64,000 nucleotides of DNA from Saprospiraceae bacterium (GCA_016715465.1 JADKAA010000029.1:2790001-2854000); one strand, 5' to 3'; counted from the first letter of the stretch, positions 19,001-27,900 are shown. The notes: generated by a model from the sequence alone, not told the origin. Numbers and translations are program-made.

Positions 19001-19924
19001 GAGCTGGAGCAGGAACCATTTTCCATCCATGAATTGGTGCATAATGTGCACACCATCATGCAATTCAAAGCGGAAGAAAAAGGTTTGGGACTTGTGAAGG
19101 ACATTCCCGGCGAAGAAATATTTGTTCAGGGAGATTCCACAAGATTAAGACAGATTCTCATCAACCTGATCGGCAATGCCATAAAGTTTACTGAAAAAGG
19201 AATGGTAAAAACTACTATAAAATCAGAGTTAAGGGGTGAAAAGCTGAATTTGCATTTCATTGTTTCTGATACCGGGATAGGCATCGACCAAAATAGCATA
19301 AACAAAATATTTGAATCCTTTGAGCAAGCTTATAGTGACACAACAAGGAAGTTTGGTGGTACAGGCTTAGGTTTGAGTATTTCTAAAAAACTGGTAGAAC
19401 TACACGGCGGCAACATCTGGGTAGAAAGCGAAAAAGGCAAAGGCAGTCAGTTTCATTTTATCATACCTTATGCAATAGCTGAAAATAAAACTGTGGCAAC
19501 CACATCGAATGTTGTGCAGACGAATGCGGCCGATGTCATCAAAGGCATCAGAATCCTTTTGGTAGAAGATAATGCTTTTAATATTGTCGTAGCAACGGAA
19601 GAACTGGAAGATGCCATTGAAGGTGTTCACATAGAAGTCGCCGAAAATGGACTTATTGCTGTAGAGAAAATAAAATCCTCTGCATTTGATGTCATACTCA
19701 TGGATGTACAAATGCCGGTAATGAATGGCTTTGAAGCCACCAGAGTTATACGCAGCCTGGGCAACGAAAGGGCCCAAACGCCCATCATCGCCATGACCGC
19801 CAACGTGCTCAAAGAAGAAGTCGATTTTTGTTATCAGGCAGGCATGGACGATTTTATTGGAAAACCATTTGATACCAACGAATTGATGCAAAAGATTAAT
19901 AACTTAGTAAATAAAAAGTCATGA
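16100..19924 (+). CDS. Hybrid two-component sensor with propeller and Y_Y_Y sensor domains
   Basis: About 1274 residues from ATG 16100 (a TTG two codons upstream is less likely). It has a signal peptide (WTGLLWVAVTGLFAQQ) and then about fourteen two-component-propeller blades, each with a W/F-G or I-W-V/I-G core (GFLWFGSQGGLHRYD, GYIWVGGDAGLDRLD, GNFWVGTDSDGLNLMD). A Y_Y_Y domain (about 720-810), a membrane helix (WWAYVAYILLFLLALRLFG), HisKA with His910, HATPase, and a receiver with Asp1202 follow. The layout is that of Bacteroidetes hybrid two-component sensors, which often respond to carbohydrates. Its kinase and receiver are homologous to copies 1 and 2 but clearly diverged. It overlaps the next gene by 4 nt. 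Confidence 0.95.
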   Translation: MKQIIWTGLLWVAVTGLFAQQRSGKDFRKFNPRFEVFTLPGGALGNSVQGIVQDSTGFLWFGSQGGLHRYDGKNIVTYRHDPAKPNSLASDYCESVFLDSRGVLWLPHYKKGGLTSFDPATETFTRYTHDPNNPGSLSSNSNSVVAEDREGYIWVGGDAGLDRLDRKTGKFKHFYNDPNDPHSLSYNQVRGLYVDRQGTLWVGTNIFFNPKGPDGGLNRYDPKTESFTRYQHDPRNPKSISDNRVRAIFEDSKGNFWVGTDSDGLNLMDREKGTFTRLGYDPADQGKLSRPYVSGTTPDNEPVESHVSSIFEDQDGRIWIAGFPGGLNVYDLSSGITRHFEAGKNKGDLSVNYFWQTYQTSDGVIWLATAGNAKKIFKVNEQDERFSFFNWENTGIELGGVATSIAKETDGNIWIGFGLAPPELIRHDRKTGKTFPVLYQSEVDGLSIQYIENLSFDREGNLWIGAQNGWLRHYAKSGKFRHYRADVIYDRIRPPVEDRNGFLWIPNNGQGLGRLDPGTGAYIPFRHDATNPESIGGNSVMSVLQDARGNIWASGGDYQAEFAEPPFLDRLDANGKSFSHFMKKGETGSVSNLTLDKQGNFWYLDQMGSLVRLNTVDGTLRKFSSPNINMNRISGTIGIVMAMGKDERIWLYDGNGLFLFDPKTEQFHSWVDSHGVRSIGTNNSPFHLAFDGEILIAGDKGFLSFYPEKIATPKKRLPDLHITAFKLLENPILPGDADCDQCILNKPIWKTSKMQLAYDQNIFSFSIACFDYHDPAAVQIEFMLEGYDRLGWRKDLQQGETPAYVNVPVGDYTFRVRGADSQGNWNMEGISLQITILPPWWRTWWAYVAYILLFLLALRLFGKYRERHLRAEKEKLEMTVEKRTQELVIEKERAQASEKAKHQFLANMSHEIRTPMNAIKGMTDILMRRNPKEDQKEYLNGIKQSSESLLVIINDILDISKIEAGKVELEQEPFSIHELVHNVHTIMQFKAEEKGLGLVKDIPGEEIFVQGDSTRLRQILINLIGNAIKFTEKGMVKTTIKSELRGEKLNLHFIVSDTGIGIDQNSINKIFESFEQAYSDTTRKFGGTGLGLSISKKLVELHGGNIWVESEKGKGSQFHFIIPYAIAENKTVATTSNVVQTNAADVIKGIRILLVEDNAFNIVVATEELEDAIEGVHIEVAENGLIAVEKIKSSAFDVILMDVQMPVMNGFEATRVIRSLGNERAQTPIIAMTANVLKEEVDFCYQAGMDDFIGKPFDTNELMQKINNLVNKKS

Positions 19925-20307
19925 CTAAAAACAATCCAACCATTTTCATCGTAGATGATGAACCCCTCTTGTCTGAAATGCTGACCGATTTTTTAAATGA
20001 AAAGGAGGTAGGCTTCAGCATCAAATCCTTTCCAACCGGCGAAGCCTGCTTGCAAAGTCTGGATGAACTGCCGGATGCGGTGATCCTGGATTATTACCTC
20101 AACTCCAAAGAAAAGGATGCCGCCAATGGCATCGACATCCTCAAGGAAATTAAAAAGCGAAACAAAACGCTGCCCGTGATCATGTTATCCAGTCAGGAAA
20201 GTTATGGCACTGCCGCGCAAACCATCATGCATGGTGCAGTCCACTATGTGATAAAGGGACAAGACGCTTTCGAAGAGATTTTTCAACTCATCAAAAGCAA
20301 TGTGTAG
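19921..20307 (+). CDS. Stand-alone receiver-domain response regulator
   Basis: 128 residues, a receiver domain only: acidic pair in IFIVDDEPLLSEM, phospho-acceptor Asp57 in DAVILDYYLNSK, Ser/Thr switch in VIMLSSQESYG, and Lys in HYVIKGQDAFEEI. There is no output domain, so it must act by protein contact or as a phosphate shuttle. It overlaps the hybrid kinase stop by 4 nt and abuts an HPt gene, making a compact kinase-receiver-HPt phosphorelay set. Confidence 0.93.
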   Translation: MTKNNPTIFIVDDEPLLSEMLTDFLNEKEVGFSIKSFPTGEACLQSLDELPDAVILDYYLNSKEKDAANGIDILKEIKKRNKTLPVIMLSSQESYGTAAQTIMHGAVHYVIKGQDAFEEIFQLIKSNV

Positions 20308-20649
20308 ATGGTAGATTTAACTTTTTTAAAGCAGTTCACCAAAGACGATCCCAAGAAGATGAAACGCTACATTTCGCTGTACCTGGATGTGGCCCCAAAA
20401 ACCTTTGAGGAAATGCAGCGCAACTTCAACAGCGGTGATTGGGAGCAGCTTCGCATCAATGCCCATTCCCTAAAACCACAGGCCGATTTCATGGGCATCA
20501 ACAGCTTAAAGGAAGAGCTCATGAAAATAGAAGATGCCGTAAAAATGAACGAGTTTGATGGCATTGGGCAAATGTTGCAAACATCGCTCACCCTATCGCA
20601 AAATTCAGAGCTCGCGTTGAAAGCGATGTTGGAGCAATTGGAAAATTGA
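20308..20649 (+). CDS. HPt phosphotransfer protein
   Basis: 113 residues, helical. The HPt signature INAHSLKPQADFMGINSL carries the phospho-accepting His53 and the conserved Lys two residues on. It should relay phosphate between the receivers of the hybrid kinases and a terminal response regulator (the LytTR protein at 9.6 kb or the receiver at 19.9 kb are nearby candidates). The ATG follows the previous TAG directly, so translation is coupled. The gene ends in a short aattgataatgg-type simple repeat. Confidence 0.9.
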   Translation: MVDLTFLKQFTKDDPKKMKRYISLYLDVAPKTFEEMQRNFNSGDWEQLRINAHSLKPQADFMGINSLKEELMKIEDAVKMNEFDGIGQMLQTSLTLSQNSELALKAMLEQLEN

Positions 20650-20768
20650 TGATGGAAAATTGAAAATTGATAATGGATAGTTGAGTAAATGGTGATCACG
20701 GCCTATATGTGCCGACATGATGTATATATCAATTCTGGTTTCATTTTTGAAATAAATGGGCACATCAC

Positions 20769-20799
20769 TTGACACAAATACCAAAAATTGGTATATTTG
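20769..20799 (+). promoter_or_regulatory. Promoter with overlapping operator for parDE-like pair
   Basis: TTG at 20769 and TATATTTG at 20792-20799 match the Bacteroidetes -33/-7 promoter with 20-bp spacing. Between them lies a perfect 7-bp inverted repeat, ATACCAA (20778-20784) and TTGGTAT (20788-20794), overlapping the -7 box. This is where the antitoxin would be expected to bind and repress. Confidence 0.6.
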
Positions 20800-20816
20800 T
20801 AATAAAATTGTAGAGA

Positions 20817-21062
20817 ATGAGCAAGAATACATCGGTAACACTTGGAGACCACTTCGAAGCTATTATCGAGAAAGGTATTGAATCTGGCAGATATGCTTCA
20901 GCAAGTGAAATGATTAGAGAAGGTCTTCGATTGGTTGAAGAAAAAGAACAAAGAATTGAATTATTGAAAGAAGCCATCGAAGCCGGAGAGCGAAGTGGGT
21001 ATATAAAAAATTTTGATCCGGTAAAACATTTAGAGGGCTTGAATAGAAAGTTTGCTAAGTGA
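20817..21062 (+). CDS. parD: ParD-family antitoxin
   Basis: 81 residues of the ParD/CC2985 ribbon-helix-helix type. An N-terminal beta strand (SVTLGDHFEAIIEKGIESGR) is followed by the diagnostic YASASEMIREGLRLVEEKE and an unstructured acidic/basic tail that would wrap around the toxin. It represses its own promoter and neutralises the ParE protein encoded by the overlapping next gene. Confidence 0.9.
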   Translation: MSKNTSVTLGDHFEAIIEKGIESGRYASASEMIREGLRLVEEKEQRIELLKEAIEAGERSGYIKNFDPVKHLEGLNRKFAK

Positions 21063-21358
21063 AATTAAAGTATGAATTAAGTCAACTGGCATTAAAAGAT
21101 GCAGAATCAATTTGGCAATACACGGCAGAAAAGTGGTCTGTCAAACAAGCAAATATATACTATAAACAAATATTTGAAGAAATAGACTTTATTTGCAAGA
21201 ATCCATTGTGTGGTAAATCTATAAAAGAGATTAAAGAACAGCATAGGTCTAAATTTGTGAATGTGCATATGATCATCTATAAAGTTCATGAAAACAAAAT
21301 TTTAATTGATCGTATTCTACATCAAAAAATGGATATAGATAATCAGGTAAATGAATGA
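21059..21358 (+). CDS. parE: ParE-family toxin
   Basis: 99 residues. It uses a GTG start at 21059 that overlaps the parD TGA (gtga), so it is translationally coupled. The RelE/ParE fold is clear: YELSQLALKDAESIWQYTAE (helical hairpin), the middle helix YYKQIFEEIDFICKNPLCGK, and strands VHMIIYKVHENKILIDRILH ending with the conserved RILHQKMD. ParE toxins poison DNA gyrase. Together with parD it forms a complete pair. Confidence 0.9.
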   Translation: MKLKYELSQLALKDAESIWQYTAEKWSVKQANIYYKQIFEEIDFICKNPLCGKSIKEIKEQHRSKFVNVHMIIYKVHENKILIDRILHQKMDIDNQVNE

Positions 21359-21553
21359 GCTTATATTCAAAATTTTGTATTTAGAAAAAAATACGGGATA
21401 CTCCTTTTTTTCCAGTATTTCAAATTCTTAAGTAGGAATCAAATTCAGCCACGTCCCACCTTACATATTGACATTGAATTTAATCGCGCCGTTCTGCGAA
21501 ACCCCTTTGGCTGCGGGCTCATCCCGCTTCGAGAAATAAATCTCATAATTAAT

Positions 21554-21676
21554 AGCGCCGTAGGTGCGAGATCTCGGTAGCGGCGGGTGTAGCCCGCCGC
21601 GGGTATCAAAAACAAACCCAATTTTGGCGATATTTTTGACCACCGCCACGCGGTGAACAAAAATGGTGACAAAATT
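21554..21676 (+). repeat. Two-hairpin intergenic module, copy 1 (upstream of fic)
   Basis: A ~122-bp unit with two hairpins: gcggcgggtgtagcccgccgc, and further on tttttgaccaccgc paired with gcggtgaacaaaaa. It ends in atggtgacaaaatt 47 bp before the Fic start. Near-identical copies in the same orientation end at 23004 and 24906, each also just upstream of a gene. The rest of the 21359-21723 gap holds no gene. Confidence 0.8.
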
Positions 21677-21695
21677 CAAAGACAAATTATATATC

Positions 21696-21721
21696 TTTGA
21701 TACTATCAAATGATACTATCA
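21696..21721 (+). promoter_or_regulatory. Tandem palindromic operator at fic start
   Basis: TTTGATACTATCAAA (21696-21710) is a perfect palindrome about a central C. It is followed at once by TGATACTATCA (21711-21721), the same palindrome shortened. TATCTTTG (21692-21699) is a plausible -7 box overlapping the first palindrome. The ATG follows two bases later, so binding here should block transcription. The Fic protein's own C-terminal winged helix is the natural candidate binder. Confidence 0.6.
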
Positions 21722-21723
21722 AA

Positions 21724-22695
21724 ATGCCAAAACCGCCCTACGAAATCACACCGGAAATTTTAAAATACATCACATCTATTTCCGAAAAAATTGGAGAGGT
21801 GAACGCCAGATACCTGGTGAGGCAAGATCCGACACTTCGAAAACAAAACCAGATCAAAACCATCCATGCTTCGCTGCAAATAGAGGGAAATACTTTATCA
21901 GAGGATCAAATCACCGCCATTATTGATAACAAACATGTAGTTGGGCCGGAGAAAGACATCAGGGAAGTCTTAAATGCACTGGAGGTTTACAAAAACCTGA
22001 AAAACCATATTTATCATTCGGAAAAACATTTTTTTCACGCCCACCAACAATTGATGACGGGCCTTATCACATCTCCCGGAAAATACAGGACAAAGGGTGT
22101 GGGCATTGTAGAAGGTTCTAAGGTCAAACACCTTGCACCTCCCTATGAGCAGGTAAAACCTCAAATGGCTGATTTATTACGGTACCTGAAAGACAAGACC
22201 GAACTGACACTGATCAAAAGCTGTGTTTTTCATTATGAATTGGAGTTTATCCATCCTTTTATGGATGGCAATGGCAGAATGGGCAGGCTATGGCAAACGT
22301 TGATCCTGATGAGTGAATATGCCTTATTTGAGTTTCTGCCATTTGAAACCCTGATCGCCAAAAATCAAAAAGAGTATTACCACGCACTTTCGCTTTCAGA
22401 CAAAGAAGGCAAATCCACCCGCTTCATTGAATTTATGCTGGGCATCCTCGACCAATCACTGGCTGAGTTACTCGAAAAAAGAACCCAAAAACCAAACGAA
22501 ACACAAAGGTTACAACTGTTTTTAGACAATTTCGATCAAACATTTTCCCGAAAAGACTATATGAGACGATACTCTGAAATTTCAACGGCTACGGCCAGCC
22601 GAGACTTAAAAAATGGCGTTGAAAAAGGACTCATCGAAAAATTTGGAGATAAAAAACTCTCGTTATACAGGAAACGAAGGTCAATGGAAAATTGA
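21724..22695 (+). CDS. Fic-family protein (class II, with N-terminal inhibitory motif)
   Basis: 323 residues from ATG 21724 (the frame runs on upstream to a TTG inside the operator). The N-terminal helix carries SLQIEGN (50-56), fitting the inhibitory S/T-xxx-E-G/N motif of class II Fic proteins. The Fic core reads FIHPFMDGNGRMGRLWQTL with catalytic His177. The last 80 residues form a winged-helix (YMRRYSEISTATASRDLKNG). Such proteins AMP-ylate or otherwise modify target proteins and often themselves. The tandem operator suggests autoregulation. There is no separate antitoxin gene, in keeping with the built-in inhibitor. Confidence 0.9.
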   Translation: MPKPPYEITPEILKYITSISEKIGEVNARYLVRQDPTLRKQNQIKTIHASLQIEGNTLSEDQITAIIDNKHVVGPEKDIREVLNALEVYKNLKNHIYHSEKHFFHAHQQLMTGLITSPGKYRTKGVGIVEGSKVKHLAPPYEQVKPQMADLLRYLKDKTELTLIKSCVFHYELEFIHPFMDGNGRMGRLWQTLILMSEYALFEFLPFETLIAKNQKEYYHALSLSDKEGKSTRFIEFMLGILDQSLAELLEKRTQKPNETQRLQLFLDNFDQTFSRKDYMRRYSEISTATASRDLKNGVEKGLIEKFGDKKLSLYRKRRSMEN

Positions 22696-22708
22696 CAATT
22701 GACCAATA

Positions 22709-23004
22709 GTTGGGACCGCTCCATTGGCTTTGGTTGTAATGGCAGCGACAAGCGCTGCCACAACGAGGTCTCAATTCTTAACGGTCTTAAAATCGGACTG
22801 TAGGTGCGAAATCTCGGTAGCGGCGGGTGGAGCCCGCCGCGGGTATCAAAGACCCTCCCAATTTTTAACGGGCTTCACTATCGCGCCGTAGGTGCGAAAT
22901 CTTGGTAGCGGCGGGTGGAGCCCGCCGCGGGTAACAACAACAAACCCAATTTTGGCGATATTTTTGACCACCGCAACGCGGTGATCAAAAATGGTGACAA
23001 AATT
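22709..23004 (+). repeat. Intergenic module cluster, copies 2a and 2b (upstream of hipB)
   Basis: Starts with gtaatggcagcgacaagcgctgccacaac-type sequence (hairpin GGCAGCG-acaa-CGCTGCC region near 22740). A half module follows (22795-22866, GC hairpin only) and then a full 122-bp module (22883-23004) with both hairpins. The first hairpin unit recurs at 24.70 kb. The remaining 23005-23130 stretch is very AT-rich, with overlapping palindromes such as ATACGTAT, and likely holds the hipB promoter and operator. No gene is seen in the 22696-23130 gap. Confidence 0.8.
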
Positions 23005-23130
23005 AAAAAAGATCTCAATTTATAACATGATTTATATGCTTTAACATATACTATGCATATTTAATAATTAATTATATTTAATTACATATAAATACGTATA
23101 TTTACACAATATTATACTCAAATACATATA

Positions 23131-23340
23131 ATGATTCAATTAGCCACTTTTGTAAAGGCCCGCAGAAAAGAAGTAAATCTTACCCAGGAAGAATTTGCTG
23201 AAAAGGCGGGTGTGGCGCTCACAGTGGTACGTAAAATCGAACAGGGTAAAACCAATCTGAACATGGATAAGGTAAACCTGGTGCTCAGCATGTTTGGACA
23301 TGAATTGGCTCCTGTGCATTGTAAAGATCTGAGTGAATGA
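23131..23340 (+). CDS. HipB-like XRE repressor/antitoxin
   Basis: 69 residues, a single XRE helix-turn-helix: FVKARRKEVNLTQEEFAEKA, then TVVRKIEQGKTNLNMDKVNL and a C-terminal strand MFGHELAPV typical of HipB. It should bind the AT-rich palindromic region just upstream and repress the operon. Its stop overlaps the next start (atga), so the three hip genes are one transcription and translation unit. Confidence 0.88.
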   Translation: MIQLATFVKARRKEVNLTQEEFAEKAGVALTVVRKIEQGKTNLNMDKVNLVLSMFGHELAPVHCKDLSE

Positions 23341-23672
23341 GACGCGGACGGATATATTATAAAGATCATTTTGCCGGCACCCTCACAGAGACCAATGATG
23401 GGGATTATATTTTTCAGTATGACCCACAATATGTGAATGACCACCCCAAAGATTTTATCACCTTCACCATGCCGGTGGGCCTTCAACCCTATACCGATAA
23501 TAGGCTCTTTTCGTTTTTTGAAGGACTGATCCCTGAGGGGTGGTTATTGAACATCGCTGCCGAAAACTGGAAAATCAATCGAAATGATCGAATGGGCTTA
23601 TTGCTGGCCTGCTGTAAAAATTGCATTGGTGCCCTAAGTGTTGAACCTATAATGGAAGGAGATGGAGCATAG
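23337..23672 (+). CDS. HipS-like protein (separate HipA N-terminal subdomain)
   Basis: 111 residues corresponding to the N-subdomain 1 of HipA kinases: GRIYYKDHFAGTLTETNDGD, YIFQYDPQYV, VGLQPYTDNRLFSFFEGLIP and EGWLL. In classical HipA this piece is fused to the kinase; here it is a stand-alone gene. In characterised HipBST systems the equivalent HipS protein acts as the antitoxin. It has 4-nt and 11-nt overlaps with its neighbours. The split is not a frameshift artefact: each protein has its own start and a complete domain. Confidence 0.85.
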   Translation: MRRGRIYYKDHFAGTLTETNDGDYIFQYDPQYVNDHPKDFITFTMPVGLQPYTDNRLFSFFEGLIPEGWLLNIAAENWKINRNDRMGLLLACCKNCIGALSVEPIMEGDGA

Positions 23673-24612
23673 ATGTTTATATTGTTACGAGCCCATTGAG
23701 GCGGAGTTTGATTTTCATGAAAAATGTTCTTTGGTCTTCTTTGGAAGCCCAAGACCGCCTGCCATACCCTATTCGCTCGATCAAATGGAGGAACTGGCTA
23801 AAAACGTAGTAGAACGCAGTGTCGCGGTACCCGGTGTTCAGGCAAAAATATCCATGTCGCTGGTGAAAGAAACGCTGGAAAAATCAGAAACCAGACTTAC
23901 GGTTATGGATGCTTTGGGAGGGCAGTATATTTTTAAGCCACCCTCTGATCGTTTTCCGGAAATGCCCGAGAACGAACACTTAACCATGCGGATTGCGGAG
24001 ACCTTTGGCATCCGGGTGGTACCCTCATCCCTCATCCGATTGGCATCCGGCGAATGCTCTTATATCACCAGGCGCATTGACCGCACATCAGCTGGAGATA
24101 AGATCCATATGATCGATATGTTTCAGATCACCGAGGCGTTTGACAAGTACAAAAGTTCCATGGAAAAAATTGGAAAGGCACTCGACAGCTACGCTGAAAA
24201 TACCTTACTCGATAAAATCTTCTATTTTGAATTGACCCTGTTTTCTTTTCTCACCGGAAACAACGACATGCACCTGAAAAACTTTTCAATGATCGAAAGT
24301 CATTCCGGCTGGTCCTTAGCTCCGGCCTACGATCTGTTGAATGTCGCCATAACCATTCCAGAAGACGAAGAAGAACTGGCACTCACCCTGGCCGGAAAGA
24401 AAAAGAAACTCAAGCGCCTACATTTTACCCAATTTGGTGAAGGATTGGGTCTGACCGACAAGCAGATCGAAGGCGCCTTCAAACGGATGGAAAAAAACAA
24501 CCCAAAAGCCATCCATTGGATAAACCAATCTTTTCTTTCAGAGAAGATGAAGCACGCTTTTAAAGAGGTGATGGAGCAGAGATATCTGCAATTGACAATT
24601 GACAATGGATAA
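23662..24612 (+). CDS. HipT-like Ser/Thr kinase toxin (HipA C-terminal fold)
   Basis: 316 residues. The N-terminus carries a metal-knuckle-like CLYCYEPIEAEFDFHEKC, common in Bacteroidetes members. The HipA kinase follows: VPGVQAKISMSL (phosphate-binding loop region), YIFKPPSDRFPEMPENEH, SYITRRIDR, the catalytic GNNDMHLKNFSM (D and N of the HxDxxxxN type) and the metal-binding APAYDLLNV. Known HipA/HipT kinases phosphorylate aminoacyl-tRNA synthetases. It forms a three-gene unit with the HTH and HipS-like proteins. Confidence 0.88.
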   Translation: MEHRCLYCYEPIEAEFDFHEKCSLVFFGSPRPPAIPYSLDQMEELAKNVVERSVAVPGVQAKISMSLVKETLEKSETRLTVMDALGGQYIFKPPSDRFPEMPENEHLTMRIAETFGIRVVPSSLIRLASGECSYITRRIDRTSAGDKIHMIDMFQITEAFDKYKSSMEKIGKALDSYAENTLLDKIFYFELTLFSFLTGNNDMHLKNFSMIESHSGWSLAPAYDLLNVAITIPEDEEELALTLAGKKKKLKRLHFTQFGEGLGLTDKQIEGAFKRMEKNNPKAIHWINQSFLSEKMKHAFKEVMEQRYLQLTIDNG

Positions 24613-24702
24613 TTGATAATGGATAATGGACAAATGATAATGCTTGAATAGGTTTGATGTTTAAATGGAAAATAAATCCAAAAGACTGCCTAAATTTTAG
24701 GG

Positions 24703-24906
24703 GTCGCTCAATTAGCTTTAGTCGTAATGGCAGCGACAAGCGCTGCCACAACGGCGTCTCAATTTTTATCGTCCCTCACGAAAAGCGCCGTAGGCGCGAA
24801 ATCTTGGTAGCGGCGGGTGCAACCCGCCGCGGGTATCAAAGACCCCCTCAATTTTGGCGATATTTTTGACCACCGCATCGCGGTGATCAAAAATGGTGAC
24901 AAAATT
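24703..24906 (+). repeat. Intergenic module, copy 3 (upstream of alpha-mannosidase)
   Basis: A gtaatggcagcgacaagcgctgcc-type hairpin unit (near 24725-24755) is followed by a full 122-bp two-hairpin module at 24785-24906, 39 bp before the next ATG. It has the same order and orientation as the copy in front of hipB. The 24613-24702 part is simple aattgataatgg-type repeat. Confidence 0.8.
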
Positions 24907-24945
24907 CACTAATTTTGAAATGACCAACGCCTCAAACCACCACAC

Positions 24946-27900
24946 ATGAAACACCTCTTCATCGCCCTTTTTTTATGGCTCTCCCTCCTTCCCGGCAAAT
25001 CACAGGACAATTACCTCATCGGCTACCAAAACGAGGTGTCCGGCACCAAATTCACCTACCATTCCCCATTGTCCAATTCATATAAAAGCCTGTTGTCACG
25101 CGCCAATAAAGACTTCGAACCCATAGTCTGGCATACCCAGGTGGTGCCGGCAGATTACCGCGGTGAAAATATATCCTTCGTCTGGCTCTACGCCATGGAC
25201 GTCACCCCAACGCCCCAGGCTTTTGACCTCTACCTCAACGACATTAAACTGGGCACCTTCCACAGCCCGGTGACCACGGAGATCAACTCCTGGATTTTCA
25301 AAGGAGAACTTGGCACCCTACTCACCTTCAACCAAACCATGGTGGACCGCCACGGCGACCAGATGGGCTTTGCCGTGCTGACCATGCCCGTCAAAAACAT
25401 CCAACGCGGAGAAGCCCTACGACTCAAAGTGGATGCGGTGGACAACGACAGCCCCATCTGGTACATGACGTTTAAGGTGCCGTTGAAACAGGACATTTCC
25501 GTATCTCAACTGGGCGTGGTCGCCAAAGAAAAAAACGATTTGAAACATACCGTGCGATTCAACATCATCCACCTGGGAGACTCCGTGGCCACAACACTGA
25601 CCGTGGCCGGGCAGAAGAAAAAGACCAGACTCGTTCCCGGTCTGAATGAGATCGATTTCACGCTGAAGGCCGTAACCAAACCCACAACATTCACCGCCAA
25701 AGTGGAGATCAAAAACCGCCCCGCCTCTTATCATCCCTTCACCATGGCACCCGTGCGGCAATGGACCATCAACCTCGTGCAACACAGCCACACCGACATC
25801 GGCTACACCCGTTCCCAGACCGAGATCCTGGCCGAACACCTGCGCTTCATCGATTACGCCCTCGACTACTGCGACCAGACCGACCACTACCCCGACGACG
25901 CCAAATTCCGCTGGACCTGCGAGGCCTCGTGGACCGTGAGGGAATACCTCAAAGCCCGGCCCCAGGCCCAGATCGACCGTCTGCTCAAACGCATCAAAGA
26001 AGGACGCATCGAGGTGACGGGCATGTTCTTCAATTTTTCGGAGATCGTGGACGAAACGGCCCTGGCCATTCAAACCCAGACCCTAAAATATTTTAAAGAC
26101 CAGGGCATCGATGTCACCACGGCCATGCAAAACGATGTCAATGGCATCGGCTGGTGTATGGTGGACCTGTTCCACGATACCGGCGTGAAATACCTCACCA
26201 TGGGCCAGCACGGCCACCGCGCCCAGATCCCCTTCGACAAACCCACGGCCTTCTGGTGGGAGTCCCCTGCAGGCAACCGCTTACTCGCCTACCGCAGCGA
26301 ACACTACATGCACGGCAATGCCCTCAGCCTCACCTCCGGCAACATCGATGTCTTCCGCGCCAATTTGTCCGACTACCTCAAACAACTGGACCAGAAAAAA
26401 TACCCCTTCGATCAGACCTCCTTTCAGTTTTCCGGTTACGTGACCGACAACTCACCCCCCTCCACCACCGCCTGCGACATCGTGAAAGCGTGGAATGAAA
26501 AATACGAATGGCCCAAACTCAGGATCTCCCTGGCCAGCGAGTTTATGGTCTTCCTGGAAAAAAACGAAGCCAACCAGCTCGCCGTGCAAAAGGTAGCCTG
26601 GCCCGACTGGTGGACCGATGGTTTTGGTTCCGCCATGAACGAGACCAAGGCAGCCCGTACCACCCAGGCCGAGATGATCAGCAATTTGGGCCTCTTTGCC
26701 ATGGCGCGGATGATGGGCGCGACCCTGCCTGCGCAGATCGATGCCGACATCCGCGACTGTTACGACAACCTCTTGTTTTACGATGAACACACCCTCGGCG
26801 CAGACGAGAGCATCACCAATCCCCTGTCTGAAAACGTACTGGTACAATGGGGACAAAAAGCCGCCTATGCCTGGACGGCCGTGAAACAATCCGGCCTGCT
26901 GCGCGAAAAAGCCCTCGGCTACCTCCAGCCCTTTATGGAAAAAGCCGAAGTGCCCACCATCGCCGTATTCAACACCCTCAACTGGTCGCGCTCCGGCCTC
27001 ATCAGCGTGTACATCGACCACGACATCCTGCCCCTGGATAAAAATTTCACCATCACAGATGACAAAACCAGGCCTGTCCCCGCCCACCTCACCAAAAGCC
27101 GGAACGACGGCAGCTACTGGTCGCTGTGGGTACCGGAGATCCCGCCCATGGGCCACACCACGCTGCGCATCCAGGTGGACCGCAGCAGCACCAGGTCCGT
27201 CAAGGCCATGACAGGCCCGGCTCCAAGCCTCGAAAACAACTTTTATAAGATTACCATCGATCCAAAAACAGGCACCATCACCGGCATCTACGACAAAGAA
27301 CTCGGTCAGGAACTGGTCGACCCCGAAAGTGAATATCCACTCGGCACCGTCATCTATGAAGAACTCGACAACCGCCACACCATGGAGCGCCTCACCAACA
27401 CCAACCGGGACACCACGTACGTGCCGCTCAAAAAACAACTGCACTACCTCAAAAACGCAGAGGTCTCCAAGGTAACCGCCGAAGCCCTCTGGAACAGCCT
27501 GAAGATCCACGGCTCCCTGGACAAATGTTCCGATGAGCGCGGCCTGGACATGGAGATCCGGCTCTACCACCATGAAAAGAAAATCGAACTGCTCTACCGG
27601 ACCCACAAACTCAAGGTCACCACCCCCGAAGCCCTGTACGTGGCCTTCCCCTTTAAGATGACGGCCACCGACCAGCTGGCCTTTGAGGTCCAGGGAGGCA
27701 CCGTCCGCCCCGGCCGCGATCAGCTGGAAGGCACCGCCTCCGACTGGAACACCATCCAGAATTTCGCCACCGTCAAAAATGAAAAGGCCCAGATCATCTT
27801 CACCAGCAAAAGCACACCCCTGGTCCAGTTTGGCGACATCAACACCGGCCGTTTTTATTACAAACACATACCCGCCCGTCCCCACATCTATTCCTGGGTG

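Noticed and set aside
26452..27885. A 477-codon antisense ORF and several others inside the GH38 gene
   Set aside because: They arise from high third-position GC on the coding strand; products are low-complexity and unlike any protein.
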